A DNA stretch of 64,000 nucleotides from Acetobacteraceae bacterium (GCA_947475245.1 CANJLW010000016.1:1-64000), one strand, 5' to 3'. Positions 27,161-36,697 are shown, numbered from the stretch's first letter. The notes: generated by a model not told the origin, from the letters alone. Program-made: numbers and translations.

Positions 27161-28582
27161 CTACGCCGCCTCCCAGCCTTCTTTCTTGCGATAGATCGTC
27201 GACGGGCTGATACCCAACTTGCGCGCCGCCATCTGCAGGTTGCCGCCGCACAGCGTAATCGCCTGCTCGATATATCGTCGTTCCGCGACCGCCAGTGGTT
27301 CGATCGTGTCGGCGGAACCCGGCAGCGACGGTGCGGGCGCGGGAGGTGAGGCGGCCGCCGGCACATCGATCGGTAAGGGGCCGGATGTCGGGGACGGCGG
27401 CATCGCGGCGGGATCGTCCAGCGGCGGCAGCATATCCAGGGTCACCAGCTTCGCGTCGTGCAGCACGACGACATTGCGGATCACATTCTGCAATTGCCGC
27501 ACGTTGCCCGGCCAGGAATACGACATGAACCGCGCCTCCACCTCCGGCGCCAGCGCCTTGAACTGGCGATGATCGGCGGCCGAAAACTGCTCCAGAAAGC
27601 GGCGCGCGATCAGCAGAATATCCTCGCCGCGATCGCGCAGCGGCGGCATGCGGACCGGCACGACGTTCAGCCGATAGAACAAATCCTCGCGCAGCCGACC
27701 TTCGCGCACGGCCTCCGCCGGATCGCGGTTCGTCGCGGCGACGAAGCGGATGTCGGCCTTGCGCGGGCGCGGGTCGCCGACCCGCTCATAAGCGCCGGTC
27801 TGGATGAAGCGCAGCAGCTTGGTTTGCAGCGTCGGGTCCATTTCGCCCAACTCGTCCAGGAACATCGTGCCGCCGTCGGCGCGGGCGGCCGCGCCTTCCT
27901 TGTCGGCGGTCGCCCCGGTGAACGATCCCTTGACGTGGCCGAAGATCACGCTTTCCAGCAGATCGCGCGGGATCGCGCCGCAGTTCAGTGCCACGAACTC
28001 CCGCCCCTTGCGCGGGCTTAACTGGTGCAGCGCCTCCGCCGCCAACTCCTTGCCGGTGCCGGACTCGCCGGTCACGAATACGCTGGCGGTGCTGCGCGCG
28101 GCGGCTTCCAGGGTGCGATAGACCGCCTGCATGGGCGGGGAGCGGCCGACGAAGTCCTGAAACCCGGCATGCTCGACGGTGCGGCGCAGTGTCTCCACCT
28201 CGCGTTGCAGCGCCACGCCGCGCAGGGCGTTTTCGATGGTGGTGACCAGGCGAGCGGCGGCGAAGGGTTTGACCAGGTAATCGAACGCGCCACCCCGCAC
28301 CGCGCGCACGGCCGTCGTCAGCGACGCATTGGCGGTGATGACGATGATCGCCGGCGGATTGGGCCAGGCGCGCACCTCTTCCAGAATATCGATGCCGTCC
28401 ATGTCCGGCAGCTTCAGGTCGAGCAGCATGCAATCCACGGGTCGCGCGCGCAGCTGCGCGAACGCCGTTGCCCCGTCGGTCGCCATCAGAATGGTGTGCC
28501 CGGTCGGTTCAAGCTGGGTCTGAAACGTCATCGCCAAGGTGGGGCTGTCTTCGACGATCAGGATGGTCCGCTTTTCGGCCAT
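27161..28582 (-). CDS. Sigma-54-dependent NtrC-family response regulator
   Basis: A 473-residue transcription activator. The receiver domain (about 1-120) has the phospho-acceptor in CMLLDLKLPD at Asp55. The AAA+ domain (about 140-370) carries Walker A GESGTGKE and DELGEM, with GSFTGA in place of the usual GAFTGA loop that contacts sigma-54. A Fis-type helix-turn-helix ends the protein (GGNLQMAARKLGISPSTIYRK). ATG 28582 fits the family start; an upstream TTG at 28594 is also in frame. It follows the HPt gene by 8 bases, so both likely form a phosphorelay. It lies downstream of the exopolysaccharide transferase gene on the same strand, suggesting control of that cluster. The histidine kinase is not in the window. 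Confidence 0.92.
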   Translation of the reverse strand: MAEKRTILIVEDSPTLAMTFQTQLEPTGHTILMATDGATAFAQLRARPVDCMLLDLKLPDMDGIDILEEVRAWPNPPAIIVITANASLTTAVRAVRGGAFDYLVKPFAAARLVTTIENALRGVALQREVETLRRTVEHAGFQDFVGRSPPMQAVYRTLEAAARSTASVFVTGESGTGKELAAEALHQLSPRKGREFVALNCGAIPRDLLESVIFGHVKGSFTGATADKEGAAARADGGTMFLDELGEMDPTLQTKLLRFIQTGAYERVGDPRPRKADIRFVAATNRDPAEAVREGRLREDLFYRLNVVPVRMPPLRDRGEDILLIARRFLEQFSAADHRQFKALAPEVEARFMSYSWPGNVRQLQNVIRNVVVLHDAKLVTLDMLPPLDDPAAMPPSPTSGPLPIDVPAAASPPAPAPSLPGSADTIEPLAVAERRYIEQAITLCGGNLQMAARKLGISPSTIYRKKEGWEAA

Positions 28583-28590
28583 GGTGCGTC

Positions 28591-29289
28591 TCAAACCTTT
28601 CCGGCGCGAATCAGCGAGTCGAGTTCGCGGATAGTCGGTTGTACCGTCTTTTCGAGCGCGGTGGCCAGTTGTCGCAACAATATGTCCGATCCGGCGCGCG
28701 CGGCGGCTTCCAGGGCACGCGCGGCGTCTTCAACCTGTGCGGCGCCGACGCTTGCAGCGGCCCCCTTGATCGAATGCGCCTGTCGTTCCAGCAGTCGACG
28801 GTCATCGGCTTGCAGAAACTCCGGCAGGTTCTGGGCGAAGCGGTCGAGTTCGCCGATGAACACGCCGGCGACCCGCAAATAGCCGGGATCGGCGGGATCG
28901 TCCCACAACATCCGCACCGCGTCGTAATCGATCGGCTTTCGGCCGGACCCGTCGAGGCATTGCAGAACCGCCGCATGCAACGCCGCCGGTGCGATCGGCA
29001 GACCGATCGATGCCATGGCCCCCGGCGGCTGTTGACCGGCCGGCGCAATCGCCAAAACCGGCACGCCCCGATCCACACATGCCGCAATCAACTGTTCGGC
29101 GTCCGGCAAACCCATATCGATGATTGCCAATGCGGCGCCGTCGAGACTGTCGTCCTCGCTCGTCACGCGCCGCACGATGAACTCCCACCGCGTCAACAAT
29201 CCCGTGACGAACACACCGATCGTCGAGCCGTCGGTGGCCAAAGCAATGCATTGTCCGGCATGCGGGTGAGGGGGGCCTGGCTGGGTCAT
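28591..29289 (-). CDS. HPt-domain phosphotransfer protein with receiver-like N-terminus
   Basis: A 232-residue signalling protein. Residues 120-232 form a histidine phosphotransfer helical bundle, with the active His172 in AHSIKGAAASVGA. Residues 12-110 look like a receiver fold (LAIIDMGLPDAE with Asp58), but the usual acidic pair at the first strand is weak. It may therefore be a pseudo-receiver. AAGGACAGG lies before ATG. It precedes the sigma-54 response regulator by 8 bases and would be the phosphate donor or sink for it. An orphan hybrid kinase elsewhere is the likely source. Confidence 0.87.
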   Translation of the reverse strand: MTQPGPPHPHAGQCIALATDGSTIGVFVTGLLTRWEFIVRRVTSEDDSLDGAALAIIDMGLPDAEQLIAACVDRGVPVLAIAPAGQQPPGAMASIGLPIAPAALHAAVLQCLDGSGRKPIDYDAVRMLWDDPADPGYLRVAGVFIGELDRFAQNLPEFLQADDRRLLERQAHSIKGAAASVGAAQVEDAARALEAAARAGSDILLRQLATALEKTVQPTIRELDSLIRAGKV

Positions 29290-29355
29290 GGACCTGTCCT
29301 TAACGTTATCGCGTCTGAACGGACCTTCCCCCGGTCGGGGGAAGGAAAGGGATAC

Positions 29356-30804
29356 TCAGTAGGCGCCGCGTGCCAGCAGCACCGCGGGAATGGTGCGCAG
29401 CAGGATGAGGATATCGAGGAAGACGTTGCGCCGGGTCAGGTACTCGATATCCAGCGCCACCTGACGGGCGAACGGAAGATCGGCGCGCCCGCTGACTTGC
29501 CACAGGCAGGTCAGACCCGGCTTGGCCGCCAGACGGCGCCGTTCCTCCGGCCGGTACTTCGCCACTTCGGCGGGCAGCGGCGGGCGAGGGCCGACCAGCG
29601 ACATATCGCCGATCAGGATGTTCCACAATTGCGGCAATTCGTCGATCGAGCTTTTGCGCAACAGCCGCCCGACCGGGGTCACGCGCGGGTCGCGGCGCAG
29701 CTTGAACGTCACCCCGTCCGCGCCGTGCTGGTTCAGCTTTTCCAGTTCCGCGCGTCGAGCCTCGGCGTCGATGTACATGGAACGAAATTTGTAGAGTGCG
29801 AAGGTTTTGCCGTTTTGCCCCACGCGGGTTTGCTTCAGCAGGGCTGAACCCGGCGTGGTCGCGCGGATCGCGATGGCGACGATCAGAAACAACGGCGCGG
29901 CCAGCAGCAGCCCGACGCCGGCCCCGATCACGTCGATCAGGCGCTTCAGCATCAGGTCGAGCCCGTTCAGCATCGCCGGCGCGGCGTCGATAACGGCACG
30001 CCCGACAAAGGCGGGATTGCCGACGATGTAGCGCCGCCACATGCGGGCAGGCTCCTGATACAGCCGATAGGTCCATTCCAGACCCATGCCCCGCAGCGTC
30101 TGGCCGGCGCGGGGAATGCGACCCGACAGGAAGTCGAACAAGCCGCCGACGCCCATCGTCATGGTCGCGTTCAGCTTGGGCGCGACCCGGTGCAGCCAGG
30201 TTTCCTGCAGCGGCACGCCCATCGCCACCAGCACCAGGCCGGCGTCGGTGGCGTTGATTTCGGCGATGACGGCGTCTTCCTCATCCGCCTCGAAATACCC
30301 GTCGCGGCTGCCGGCGATGCGCAGTTCCGGGATCGCCAGGCGCAGCGCCGCGGCGGCGGCATCGGCGACGCCTTCCCGCCCGCCCAGCAGGAACACCGAA
30401 CGCCCCTGATCCGCGAGTTCCTGACACAGCAGCGGCACAAGATCGGTGCCGTTCAGGTTGGCGCGTAACGAAACCCCGCGCAGCCGAGCGGCGAGGGCGA
30501 TGCCGGAGCCGTCGGGAAGGATGATGTCGGCTTCGTTGAGCGCCGAACGATAGGCGGCCGAACGCGCGGCGACGTTGACGCAGTGGGCGTTGATGAAGGC
30601 AACCCGCGTGCGGACATCGTGTTCGATGCGTCCGGCAAGCCAGGCGACGGCGTTTTCCATGGAGAGGTTCGCCACCGGCAGGCCGAACAGCGGAACGGTT
30701 TCCAACGGAAAAACAGCGCCCGAAAGTTCCAGGCTGCGGTGGTCGAGGTTGAGGTTATCGATGAACTGCATGTTGGCGTCCTGACTGAAGAGGGTCTGGC
30801 CCAT
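29356..30804 (-). CDS. Fused WecG/TagA/CpsF-type glycosyltransferase and polyprenyl-phosphate sugar transferase
   Basis: A 482-residue protein joining two enzymes of exopolysaccharide initiation. Residues 30-245 match the WecG/TagA/CpsF family (FINAHCVNVAARS, ADIILPDGSGIALAARL, VFLLGGREGVAD, ALVLVAMGVPLQE-like stretch). Residues 285-482 match the PssA/WcaJ/ExoY priming transferase, with a membrane hairpin (VIGAGVGLLLAAPLFLIVAI), KFRSMYIDAE, KSSIDELPQLWNIL and MSLVGPRPPLP. The second half would load the first sugar phosphate on undecaprenyl phosphate, and the first would add the next sugar. ATG 30804 or ATG 30771 (better spaced AGGA) may start it. It is divergent from the glycosyltransferase operon beginning at 31083. 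Confidence 0.93.
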   Translation of the reverse strand: MGQTLFSQDANMQFIDNLNLDHRSLELSGAVFPLETVPLFGLPVANLSMENAVAWLAGRIEHDVRTRVAFINAHCVNVAARSAAYRSALNEADIILPDGSGIALAARLRGVSLRANLNGTDLVPLLCQELADQGRSVFLLGGREGVADAAAAALRLAIPELRIAGSRDGYFEADEEDAVIAEINATDAGLVLVAMGVPLQETWLHRVAPKLNATMTMGVGGLFDFLSGRIPRAGQTLRGMGLEWTYRLYQEPARMWRRYIVGNPAFVGRAVIDAAPAMLNGLDLMLKRLIDVIGAGVGLLLAAPLFLIVAIAIRATTPGSALLKQTRVGQNGKTFALYKFRSMYIDAEARRAELEKLNQHGADGVTFKLRRDPRVTPVGRLLRKSSIDELPQLWNILIGDMSLVGPRPPLPAEVAKYRPEERRRLAAKPGLTCLWQVSGRADLPFARQVALDIEYLTRRNVFLDILILLRTIPAVLLARGAY

Positions 30805-31082
30805 CCCCAGCGGAAATCGTGCCGTTCATACAAGCATATGAAATTACACACTTTCGCGTTTTGCATGCCAAGGTCTGCGCCGCGACCGTCGCAAAATGGG
30901 AGGATTACATGCCCCGAGATGCATCGATCTCCCATATTCGGGTATGCCAACCTGCGATGGTCGGTGGCACGGGCCGGAGGGAAATTTTTAACTCCTTGTT
31001 ATATCAGTAATTTATTTTTCCGCCGGGCTTGGCGCGCGAATTGAAGAGGGAGGGGGGAACCGATCACCGACAGGACTTCCCC

Positions 31083-32036
31083 GTGACCCAGACCTCTTCC
31101 CCGTTGTTTACCATCGTGATGCCGGCCTACCGGGCGCGTGCGACGATCGCGGTCGCCGTTGCCAGTGTATTGGCGCAAACCGAAACCGATTTTGAACTGC
31201 TGATCGTCGACGACGGCAGCCCGGACGACACCGCCGCGGTCGCCCTGCGCGCCGCCAACGGCGATCCGCGCGTCGGTGTGATCCGTCAGGAAAATGCCGG
31301 ACCGGCCGAGGCGCGCAATCGGGGCATCGCCGCCGGATCGGGCGAACTGGTTGCGTTCCTGGATGCCGACGATCGTTGGGCGCCGGAGTATCTGGCCCGT
31401 CATCGGGATTGCTTCGCGGCGCGTCCCATGCTCGGCGTGTCCTTCGCGCGGGTTCGGTTTCTCGACCCGACCCTGACCGTGCCCGGGCGGACGTCCCAGC
31501 ATGTCGCCCAACTGACCCTGGCGCGCGCTCTGGGCGAAAATCTGGTGTGCACGACGTCGAACCTGGTGACCCGTCGCCTGGTGATCGATCGCGTCGGCGG
31601 TTTCGATACCGCGATGACGCACGCCGAGGATCAGGAATGGATCGTGCGCGTCCTGGCGAGCACGACCTGGGAAGCCGGCGGCATCGATGCCCCGCTGATC
31701 GATTATCGCATGTCCGCGCAGGGCCTGTCCGCCGACCTCGGACGGATGGAGGCCGGGTGGCGCACGATGATCGAGCGCGCCCGCGCCCGCGCACCGCTTG
31801 CGGTGGAAGCCGCCGAACCCGCCGCGCGGGCGTTGTTCGAACGCTATCTGGCCCGTCGCGCGCTGCGCACCGGTCAGTCGGCCCGTCAGGCGCTGCGCCA
31901 TCTGCATGCCGCCATGCGCCACCACCCCTTCGCGCTGCTGACGCATGAGCCGAAGCGCACGCTGATGACCCTGGCCGGCGCGATCGGCGCCGCCCTGCTG
32001 CCCGCCGCCTTTGTGCGCGCCGCGATCGCTCGCTGA
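31083..32036 (+). CDS. Glycosyltransferase family 2 (first copy)
   Basis: Cytoplasmic GT-A glycosyltransferase of 317 residues that would extend the lipid-linked repeat unit. It begins FTIVMPAYRARATI. LIVDDGSPDDT binds the nucleotide sugar, and AFLDADDRWAP carries the DxD-type motif. GTG 31083 is preferred because AGGA lies just upstream; an earlier frame start at 31029 has no ribosome site. It is strongly similar along its length to the next gene (same N-terminal block, similar C-terminal KTL-T-LA region), indicating a tandem duplication. First gene of the plus-strand exopolysaccharide operon. Confidence 0.92.
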   Translation: MTQTSSPLFTIVMPAYRARATIAVAVASVLAQTETDFELLIVDDGSPDDTAAVALRAANGDPRVGVIRQENAGPAEARNRGIAAGSGELVAFLDADDRWAPEYLARHRDCFAARPMLGVSFARVRFLDPTLTVPGRTSQHVAQLTLARALGENLVCTTSNLVTRRLVIDRVGGFDTAMTHAEDQEWIVRVLASTTWEAGGIDAPLIDYRMSAQGLSADLGRMEAGWRTMIERARARAPLAVEAAEPAARALFERYLARRALRTGQSARQALRHLHAAMRHHPFALLTHEPKRTLMTLAGAIGAALLPAAFVRAAIAR

Positions 32037-32057
32037 ACCGGACAAGGAGTTTTGAAC

Positions 32058-33071
32058 ATGGACACCCAGAAGAACCCAACCGTCAGCGTCGTGATGCCGG
32101 TCTACAACGTCGAACGCTACGTAACGCAGGCGATCCGTTCCGTGCTGGATCAGACCTTCGCCGACTTCGAACTGATCGTGGTCGACGACGGCGGCAGCGA
32201 TGACTCCGTCGCGCTGTGCCGAGCCATCGCGGATCGTCGCATCCGCATCGTGCATCAGGCCAATCGCGGCCTGGCCGGCGCGCGCAACACCGGTATCGCC
32301 GCCGCGCGCGGGGAATTCATCGCGCTGCTGGACGCCGACGACGCCTTCACGCCGGAAAAGCTGTCCCTGCACGTCGCCCATCTGCGCGCCAACCCTGAAG
32401 TGGGCGTCAGCTACGCCGGCGCGGCGTTGATCGATGAGGCCGGCCATCCCCTGAACATGCGCCAACAACCGCTGCTGGGCCGCGTCGACGCGCGGAATGT
32501 GTTCTGCGGTCAGGTCGTGCAGAACGGCTCCATCCCGGTTTTCCGTCGGCAAACCCTGGAAGACGCCGCGCTGCGCCCCGCCGATACCGATCGCGTGTGG
32601 TATTTCGACGAGACCCTCCGCCGGTCAGAGGACGTGGAGTGCTGGACGCGCATCGCGCTGACCACGACCTGGGAGTTCGCGGGCATTCGCGGCGCGCACA
32701 CGCTGTATCGGATCAACGGCGCCAGCCTGTCCGCCGACGTGATCCGGCAGCTGGAATCCTGGGAATGCGTGGCCGAGAAGATCGCCGCCCTGGCGCCGAA
32801 ATTCGTCGCCGAACACGGCCCTGAAGCCCGCGCGCGGGAATTGCGCTACCTCGCCCGTCGCTCGTTCCAAAGCCGCGATCGCGGCCTCGCGATGCGACTG
32901 GCGGTGGAGGCGATGCGCACCTGGCCGCGTCTGCTGGTCAATGAGCCCGCGAAGACACTGACGACCCTGGCCGCCTGCGCGGCGCTGCGTCTGCTGCCGG
33001 ATCGCCCGTTCGATACGCTTGCCCGCGTTCTGCGCGCGCCCGTCGCCGTCAGCCGGAGTGTCGTGGCATGA
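32058..33071 (+). CDS. Glycosyltransferase family 2 (second copy)
   Basis: A 337-residue GT-A enzyme paralogous to the preceding gene: VSVVMPVYNVERYV, LIVVDDGGSDDS, GEFIALLDADDAFTP. ATG 32058 has AAGGAG 8 bases upstream. It lies 21 bases after the previous stop and overlaps the next gene by ATGA. The acceptor and donor sugars cannot be read, but the retained DxD and upstream VDDGGSDD suggest activity. Confidence 0.93.
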   Translation: MDTQKNPTVSVVMPVYNVERYVTQAIRSVLDQTFADFELIVVDDGGSDDSVALCRAIADRRIRIVHQANRGLAGARNTGIAAARGEFIALLDADDAFTPEKLSLHVAHLRANPEVGVSYAGAALIDEAGHPLNMRQQPLLGRVDARNVFCGQVVQNGSIPVFRRQTLEDAALRPADTDRVWYFDETLRRSEDVECWTRIALTTTWEFAGIRGAHTLYRINGASLSADVIRQLESWECVAEKIAALAPKFVAEHGPEARARELRYLARRSFQSRDRGLAMRLAVEAMRTWPRLLVNEPAKTLTTLAACAALRLLPDRPFDTLARVLRAPVAVSRSVVA

Positions 33072-34096
33072 TCCGCGTTCTGCATCTGCTCGACGACATC
33101 CGCGTCGGCGGCATCACCAAGGGCCTGCCGGAGCATCTGCGCCACCTGTCCGACGGTTTCGCGCATCGCGTTGAATCGGTGAACACCGCGTTCGCCCTGT
33201 CGGGACCGATCGACGCCGACATGGTGGTTATTCACTTCACCGTAAGCTGGGCGAAACTGCCGTTCATGCTGTCGCTGCGCGCGCGTCTGGGCCGTCGCCC
33301 GTTGATCGTCGCGGAGCATTCCTACACCGAGATGTACGAGAAACTGCGGGTGCCCGTGCGCGCCCGGTTTCGGACCATGCTGCGAATCTCCCTGGGTCTG
33401 GCCGATCATGTCGTCGCGGTGTCCCGCGCGCAGGGTACCTGGCTGCGCGACGCGAAAATCGTCCGGTCGAACCGGCTGACCGCCATCCCGCAGGGGCGTG
33501 ACCTGTCGGCTCTGCGCGGTATCCTGCCGCCGGTCGCCCATACCGGGCCGTTGCGCCTGGGGGCCTACGGCCGCTTTGTCGATCAAAAGGGCTTCGACAT
33601 TCTGATCGAGGCGATGCGCCTGGTGCCCGCCGATGTCGCGACCCTGGATATCGCCGGCTACGGCGAAGACCGCGACGCGCTGATCGCCGCCGCCGCTGAT
33701 CTCGACCATGTGCGGATCGGCGGCCCGATCGCCGGACCGGCGGAGTTCCTCGCCTCCGTCGATGCCATTGCGATCCCTTCGCGGTGGGAGGCCTTCGGTC
33801 TGGTCGGTGCCGAGGCCCGCGCCGCCGCGCGCCCGGTCGTCGCCACCGCCGTCGATGGTCTGGTTGAGCAAATCCAGCCCGAATGGGGCGCGCTGTGCCG
33901 GCCTAAGGACCCGATGGCGCTCGCCGCGGCGATCCGTTCCCTGGCCGGTCGCGATCTCGCGGCGATGGGAGAAGCAGGCCGTCGTTCGGTGCAGCCGGAA
34001 TTCGGTCGCACGATCGCCGGTTGGTACGCGGTGCTGCACGCGATGGCGGCGAAGCTGCCGAAGACGCAAACCGCTCGCTGGGGGGCCGCGGCGTGA
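33068..34096 (+). CDS. Glycosyltransferase family 4/1 (GT-B fold)
   Basis: A 342-residue GT-B enzyme. The C-terminal Rossmann half contains LGAYGRFVDQKGFDILIEAM, the EDRDAL region and PSRWEAFGLVGAEARAAARPVVAT. This is the E-x7-E donor-binding region of GT4 glycosyltransferases. The N-terminal half begins IRVLHLLDDIRVGGITKGL. It starts in an ATGA overlap with the second family 2 gene and ends in a GTGA overlap with the flippase gene, so all are translated together. Confidence 0.9.
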   Translation: MIRVLHLLDDIRVGGITKGLPEHLRHLSDGFAHRVESVNTAFALSGPIDADMVVIHFTVSWAKLPFMLSLRARLGRRPLIVAEHSYTEMYEKLRVPVRARFRTMLRISLGLADHVVAVSRAQGTWLRDAKIVRSNRLTAIPQGRDLSALRGILPPVAHTGPLRLGAYGRFVDQKGFDILIEAMRLVPADVATLDIAGYGEDRDALIAAAADLDHVRIGGPIAGPAEFLASVDAIAIPSRWEAFGLVGAEARAAARPVVATAVDGLVEQIQPEWGALCRPKDPMALAAAIRSLAGRDLAAMGEAGRRSVQPEFGRTIAGWYAVLHAMAAKLPKTQTARWGAAA

Positions 34097-35385
34097 CATT
34101 TTCCAGGGCCATGTTCTCAACGCCGTTCATCCGCAACCTCGGTTCCATGGGCGGCGCGCAGATCGCCATGCGGGTGTCGCGGCTGCTGGCGACCATCGTG
34201 TTGACGCGCCTGCTCAGCCCGAACGATTTCGGGCTGGCGGCGATCGTCCTGACGACGCACGAACTGGTGGCCCTGTTCACCCGCAACGGTATCGCCGCGC
34301 AAGTGGTCCGGGCCGAACCCAATGCGGTCGCCCAGACCGCCGAGACCGCTTACTGGCTAAGCTGGATCGCCTGTGGCGGTCTTGCCCTGGCGCAGGCGCT
34401 GATCGCGCTGCCGGTCATGTGGATTTACGACGACGCGCGCCTCGCGCTGCCGATCGCGCTGATGGGGCTGGTCCATCTCGCGACGCCGCTTTGCCATATT
34501 CAGTGCGTGATGATGCAGCGGGAAGGGCGGCTTGGGCGCATCGCGCTGGCCTCCGGCCTGCAAGTCTCCGCCGACAATATCCTGACCGGGATTTTCGCCC
34601 TGCTGGGGTTCGGCATGTGGGCGATCGTGCTGCCGAAGCTGTTGGTCGCCCCGATCTGGGTGATCGTGACCCGCTACGGTCATGACTGGCGCCCGGCGTC
34701 GCGCTGGTGGCCGACCAACGGGCTGGTCGGCTGGCGGGAAGCGCTGGGCTTCAGCCGTCACGTGCTGGCGGTGGAACTGATGACGACGGTGCAGGCGAAC
34801 GTGGACAATCTGATCGTCGGCCTGACCCTGGGCGTGGAAGCCCTCGGCGTCTACTACTTCGCCTTCAACGCCGGTCTCGGCATCACGCTCGGCCTCGTGA
34901 ACGCCTTTGGCTCCGCGATCTATCCGCATCTTTGCCAGGTCGTCGGCGACCGCGTCCAACTCGCGGCGCGCTATCGTCAGGCGCTGCGCACGTCCGGCCT
35001 GATCCTGGTGCCGCTGGTGCTGGCGCAGGTGCTGCTCGCGCCGATCTATGTCCCGCTGGTGTTTGGTGAAAAATGGGTCGTCGCGACGCCGGTGCTGATG
35101 CTGATCTGCCTGTCCGCTCTGCCGCGTCCCTTCGCCAACGCCTGCTCGCAGTTGCTGAAGGCCATAGGCCGTCCCGACATCGAGCCGCGCTGGCAGCTTG
35201 CCCTGACCGTTCTGCTGATCGCGGGCGTCTTTCTGGGATCGCGCTTCGGTATCGTCGGTGTCGCCGTCGCCGTCCTGGCAGTGCAGGGCATCGTTCTGAC
35301 CCTGTTCTGCCTGCGCGCGCCGCGCCCCTTCCTGCGCGATACGACGCAGGAATGGCCCCGCTCGCCGGCGACCGTCGCCGTTTAA
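34093..35385 (+). CDS. Wzx-type polysaccharide flippase
   Basis: Inner-membrane protein of 430 residues with about twelve helices, of the oligosaccharide flippase (MOP) superfamily. It would move lipid-linked repeat units to the periplasm. Typical features are RNLGSMGGAQIAMRVSRLL, LTRLLSPNDFGLAAIVLT and the later SRHVLAVELMTTVQANVDNLIVG. It starts at GTG 34093 with the GTGA overlap to the glycosyltransferase stop. A longer frame exists but overlaps that gene fully. Confidence 0.92.
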   Translation: MTFSRAMFSTPFIRNLGSMGGAQIAMRVSRLLATIVLTRLLSPNDFGLAAIVLTTHELVALFTRNGIAAQVVRAEPNAVAQTAETAYWLSWIACGGLALAQALIALPVMWIYDDARLALPIALMGLVHLATPLCHIQCVMMQREGRLGRIALASGLQVSADNILTGIFALLGFGMWAIVLPKLLVAPIWVIVTRYGHDWRPASRWWPTNGLVGWREALGFSRHVLAVELMTTVQANVDNLIVGLTLGVEALGVYYFAFNAGLGITLGLVNAFGSAIYPHLCQVVGDRVQLAARYRQALRTSGLILVPLVLAQVLLAPIYVPLVFGEKWVVATPVLMLICLSALPRPFANACSQLLKAIGRPDIEPRWQLALTVLLIAGVFLGSRFGIVGVAVAVLAVQGIVLTLFCLRAPRPFLRDTTQEWPRSPATVAV

Positions 35386-35417
35386 TCATCCTCCTTTTGC
35401 ACGAAAGGTATTTGCTC

Positions 35418-36683
35418 GTGAACATTCTGATCGTTGCCTTTGAAGCGGGGCGCTGGGGCCCCGCCCGCCTGGTCAAACCGCTGGTCGCCGCCGGATTTTC
35501 CGTCGCCGCCCTGTGCCCGACCGACAATGCCGTTGCCCGGACGGGCTTCCTCGACCGGCATTTCCCTCTGCGGAGTGTCAAATCGTCCCGTCATGTCGAG
35601 GCTCGGTTGGCCGAGGCGATGGCGGCCTGGCAACCGGACCTGATTGTCCCGGCCGACGAACGCGTCGTTGCCTGCCTGCACGCGCTGGTCCGGCGTGCCG
35701 GCGAAGCCAAGGTCGGGCGGCTGAGCGCGGCCGACATCGCGACCATCGTGCGGTCGCTGGGCAATCCCGACCGCTTCGACGCCATGCTGTTCAAAAGCAG
35801 CACCGTGCAGGTTGCCCGCGACGCCGGTGTGCGCGTCCCCGACGGCGGCACGGTGCGCGGTGTCGATGACGCCGTCGCCCTGGCCGATCGGGTCGAATAT
35901 CCCGTCTATGTGAAGACGTCGTTCAGTTGGGCGGGCAACGGGGTCACGCTGTGCCGCGATGCGTCCGCGGTGGCCGCGGCGGTTTCGGCCGCCCACGCCC
36001 CCCGCCGAACGGGACTGCGCGGGGTGATCCGACGCATGCTGAGCCGCGATTGGTACCCGACCGCGGGGGATATCGACATCCAGAAGGCCGTCGACGGAGC
36101 GCCCGCGATGTATTGCGTGCTCGCGATCGGCGGAAAGGTCGTTGCCGGTTTCGCGGGCGAGGCCCGTCAGACCAGCTCCGCCACCGGCCCCAGCAGTGTC
36201 GTCTGGATCGGCGCGCATGACGCGATGGCGCGGGCATCGGCCACCATGGTCGGCGCATTGGGCATCACCGGCTTTGTCGGGTTCGACTTCATGTTGGAAC
36301 ACGGCACCGGCGCGGCCTACCTGCTGGAATGCAATCCCCGCCCCATCCAGGTCGGCCACCTCGGCGCGCGGATCGGTGTCGATCTGGGCGAAGCCCTGGC
36401 CGCCGCGATGCGCGGAGAGACGGTGCGGACCCAACCCGAGCAAGAGGCCGTGGTCCGGTTGTTTCCGCAGGAATGGCGGCGCGATCCCACGAGCATGGAT
36501 CGGGACACGGCGGATTGCGATGTCCCCTGGGACGATCCCTCCCTGGTCCGCGACATGATCGGCACGGTCGCCGATCCGTCCAAGGTGCCGGCCTGTCTGA
36601 TGGCCTACCTTCCTCCGTCTGACCCGCCGCGCGCCGGCAAAACCATCCTGTGGCCCAGACCGGCGGGCGCGGCATTGCAATAA
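35418..36683 (+). CDS. ATP-grasp ligase in exopolysaccharide operon
   Basis: A 421-residue protein with an ATP-grasp domain related to carbamoyl-phosphate synthase/D-Ala ligase folds. There is an N-terminal PreATP-like Rossmann part (ILIVAFEAGRWGPARL) and the lysine-bearing strand YPVYVKTSFSWAGNGV. The metal-binding end is GFVGFDFMLEHGTGAAYLLECNPRPIQVGHLG (quoted in part: YLLECNPRPIQ). The family joins a carboxylate to an amine through an acyl phosphate. In this setting it may decorate the polysaccharide with an amino acid or make a modified precursor. GTG 35418 has GAAAGG 10 bases upstream. It is the last gene before the hairpin and terminator at 36698-36779. Confidence 0.85.
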   Translation: MNILIVAFEAGRWGPARLVKPLVAAGFSVAALCPTDNAVARTGFLDRHFPLRSVKSSRHVEARLAEAMAAWQPDLIVPADERVVACLHALVRRAGEAKVGRLSAADIATIVRSLGNPDRFDAMLFKSSTVQVARDAGVRVPDGGTVRGVDDAVALADRVEYPVYVKTSFSWAGNGVTLCRDASAVAAAVSAAHAPRRTGLRGVIRRMLSRDWYPTAGDIDIQKAVDGAPAMYCVLAIGGKVVAGFAGEARQTSSATGPSSVVWIGAHDAMARASATMVGALGITGFVGFDFMLEHGTGAAYLLECNPRPIQVGHLGARIGVDLGEALAAAMRGETVRTQPEQEAVVRLFPQEWRRDPTSMDRDTADCDVPWDDPSLVRDMIGTVADPSKVPACLMAYLPPSDPPRAGKTILWPRPAGAALQ

Positions 36684-36697
36684 GCAACGGCGCGGAG

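Noticed and set aside
26888-27349. Plus-strand 153-residue frame upstream of the response regulator stop
   Set aside because: Its second half is antisense to the response regulator and the first half has no recognisable content.
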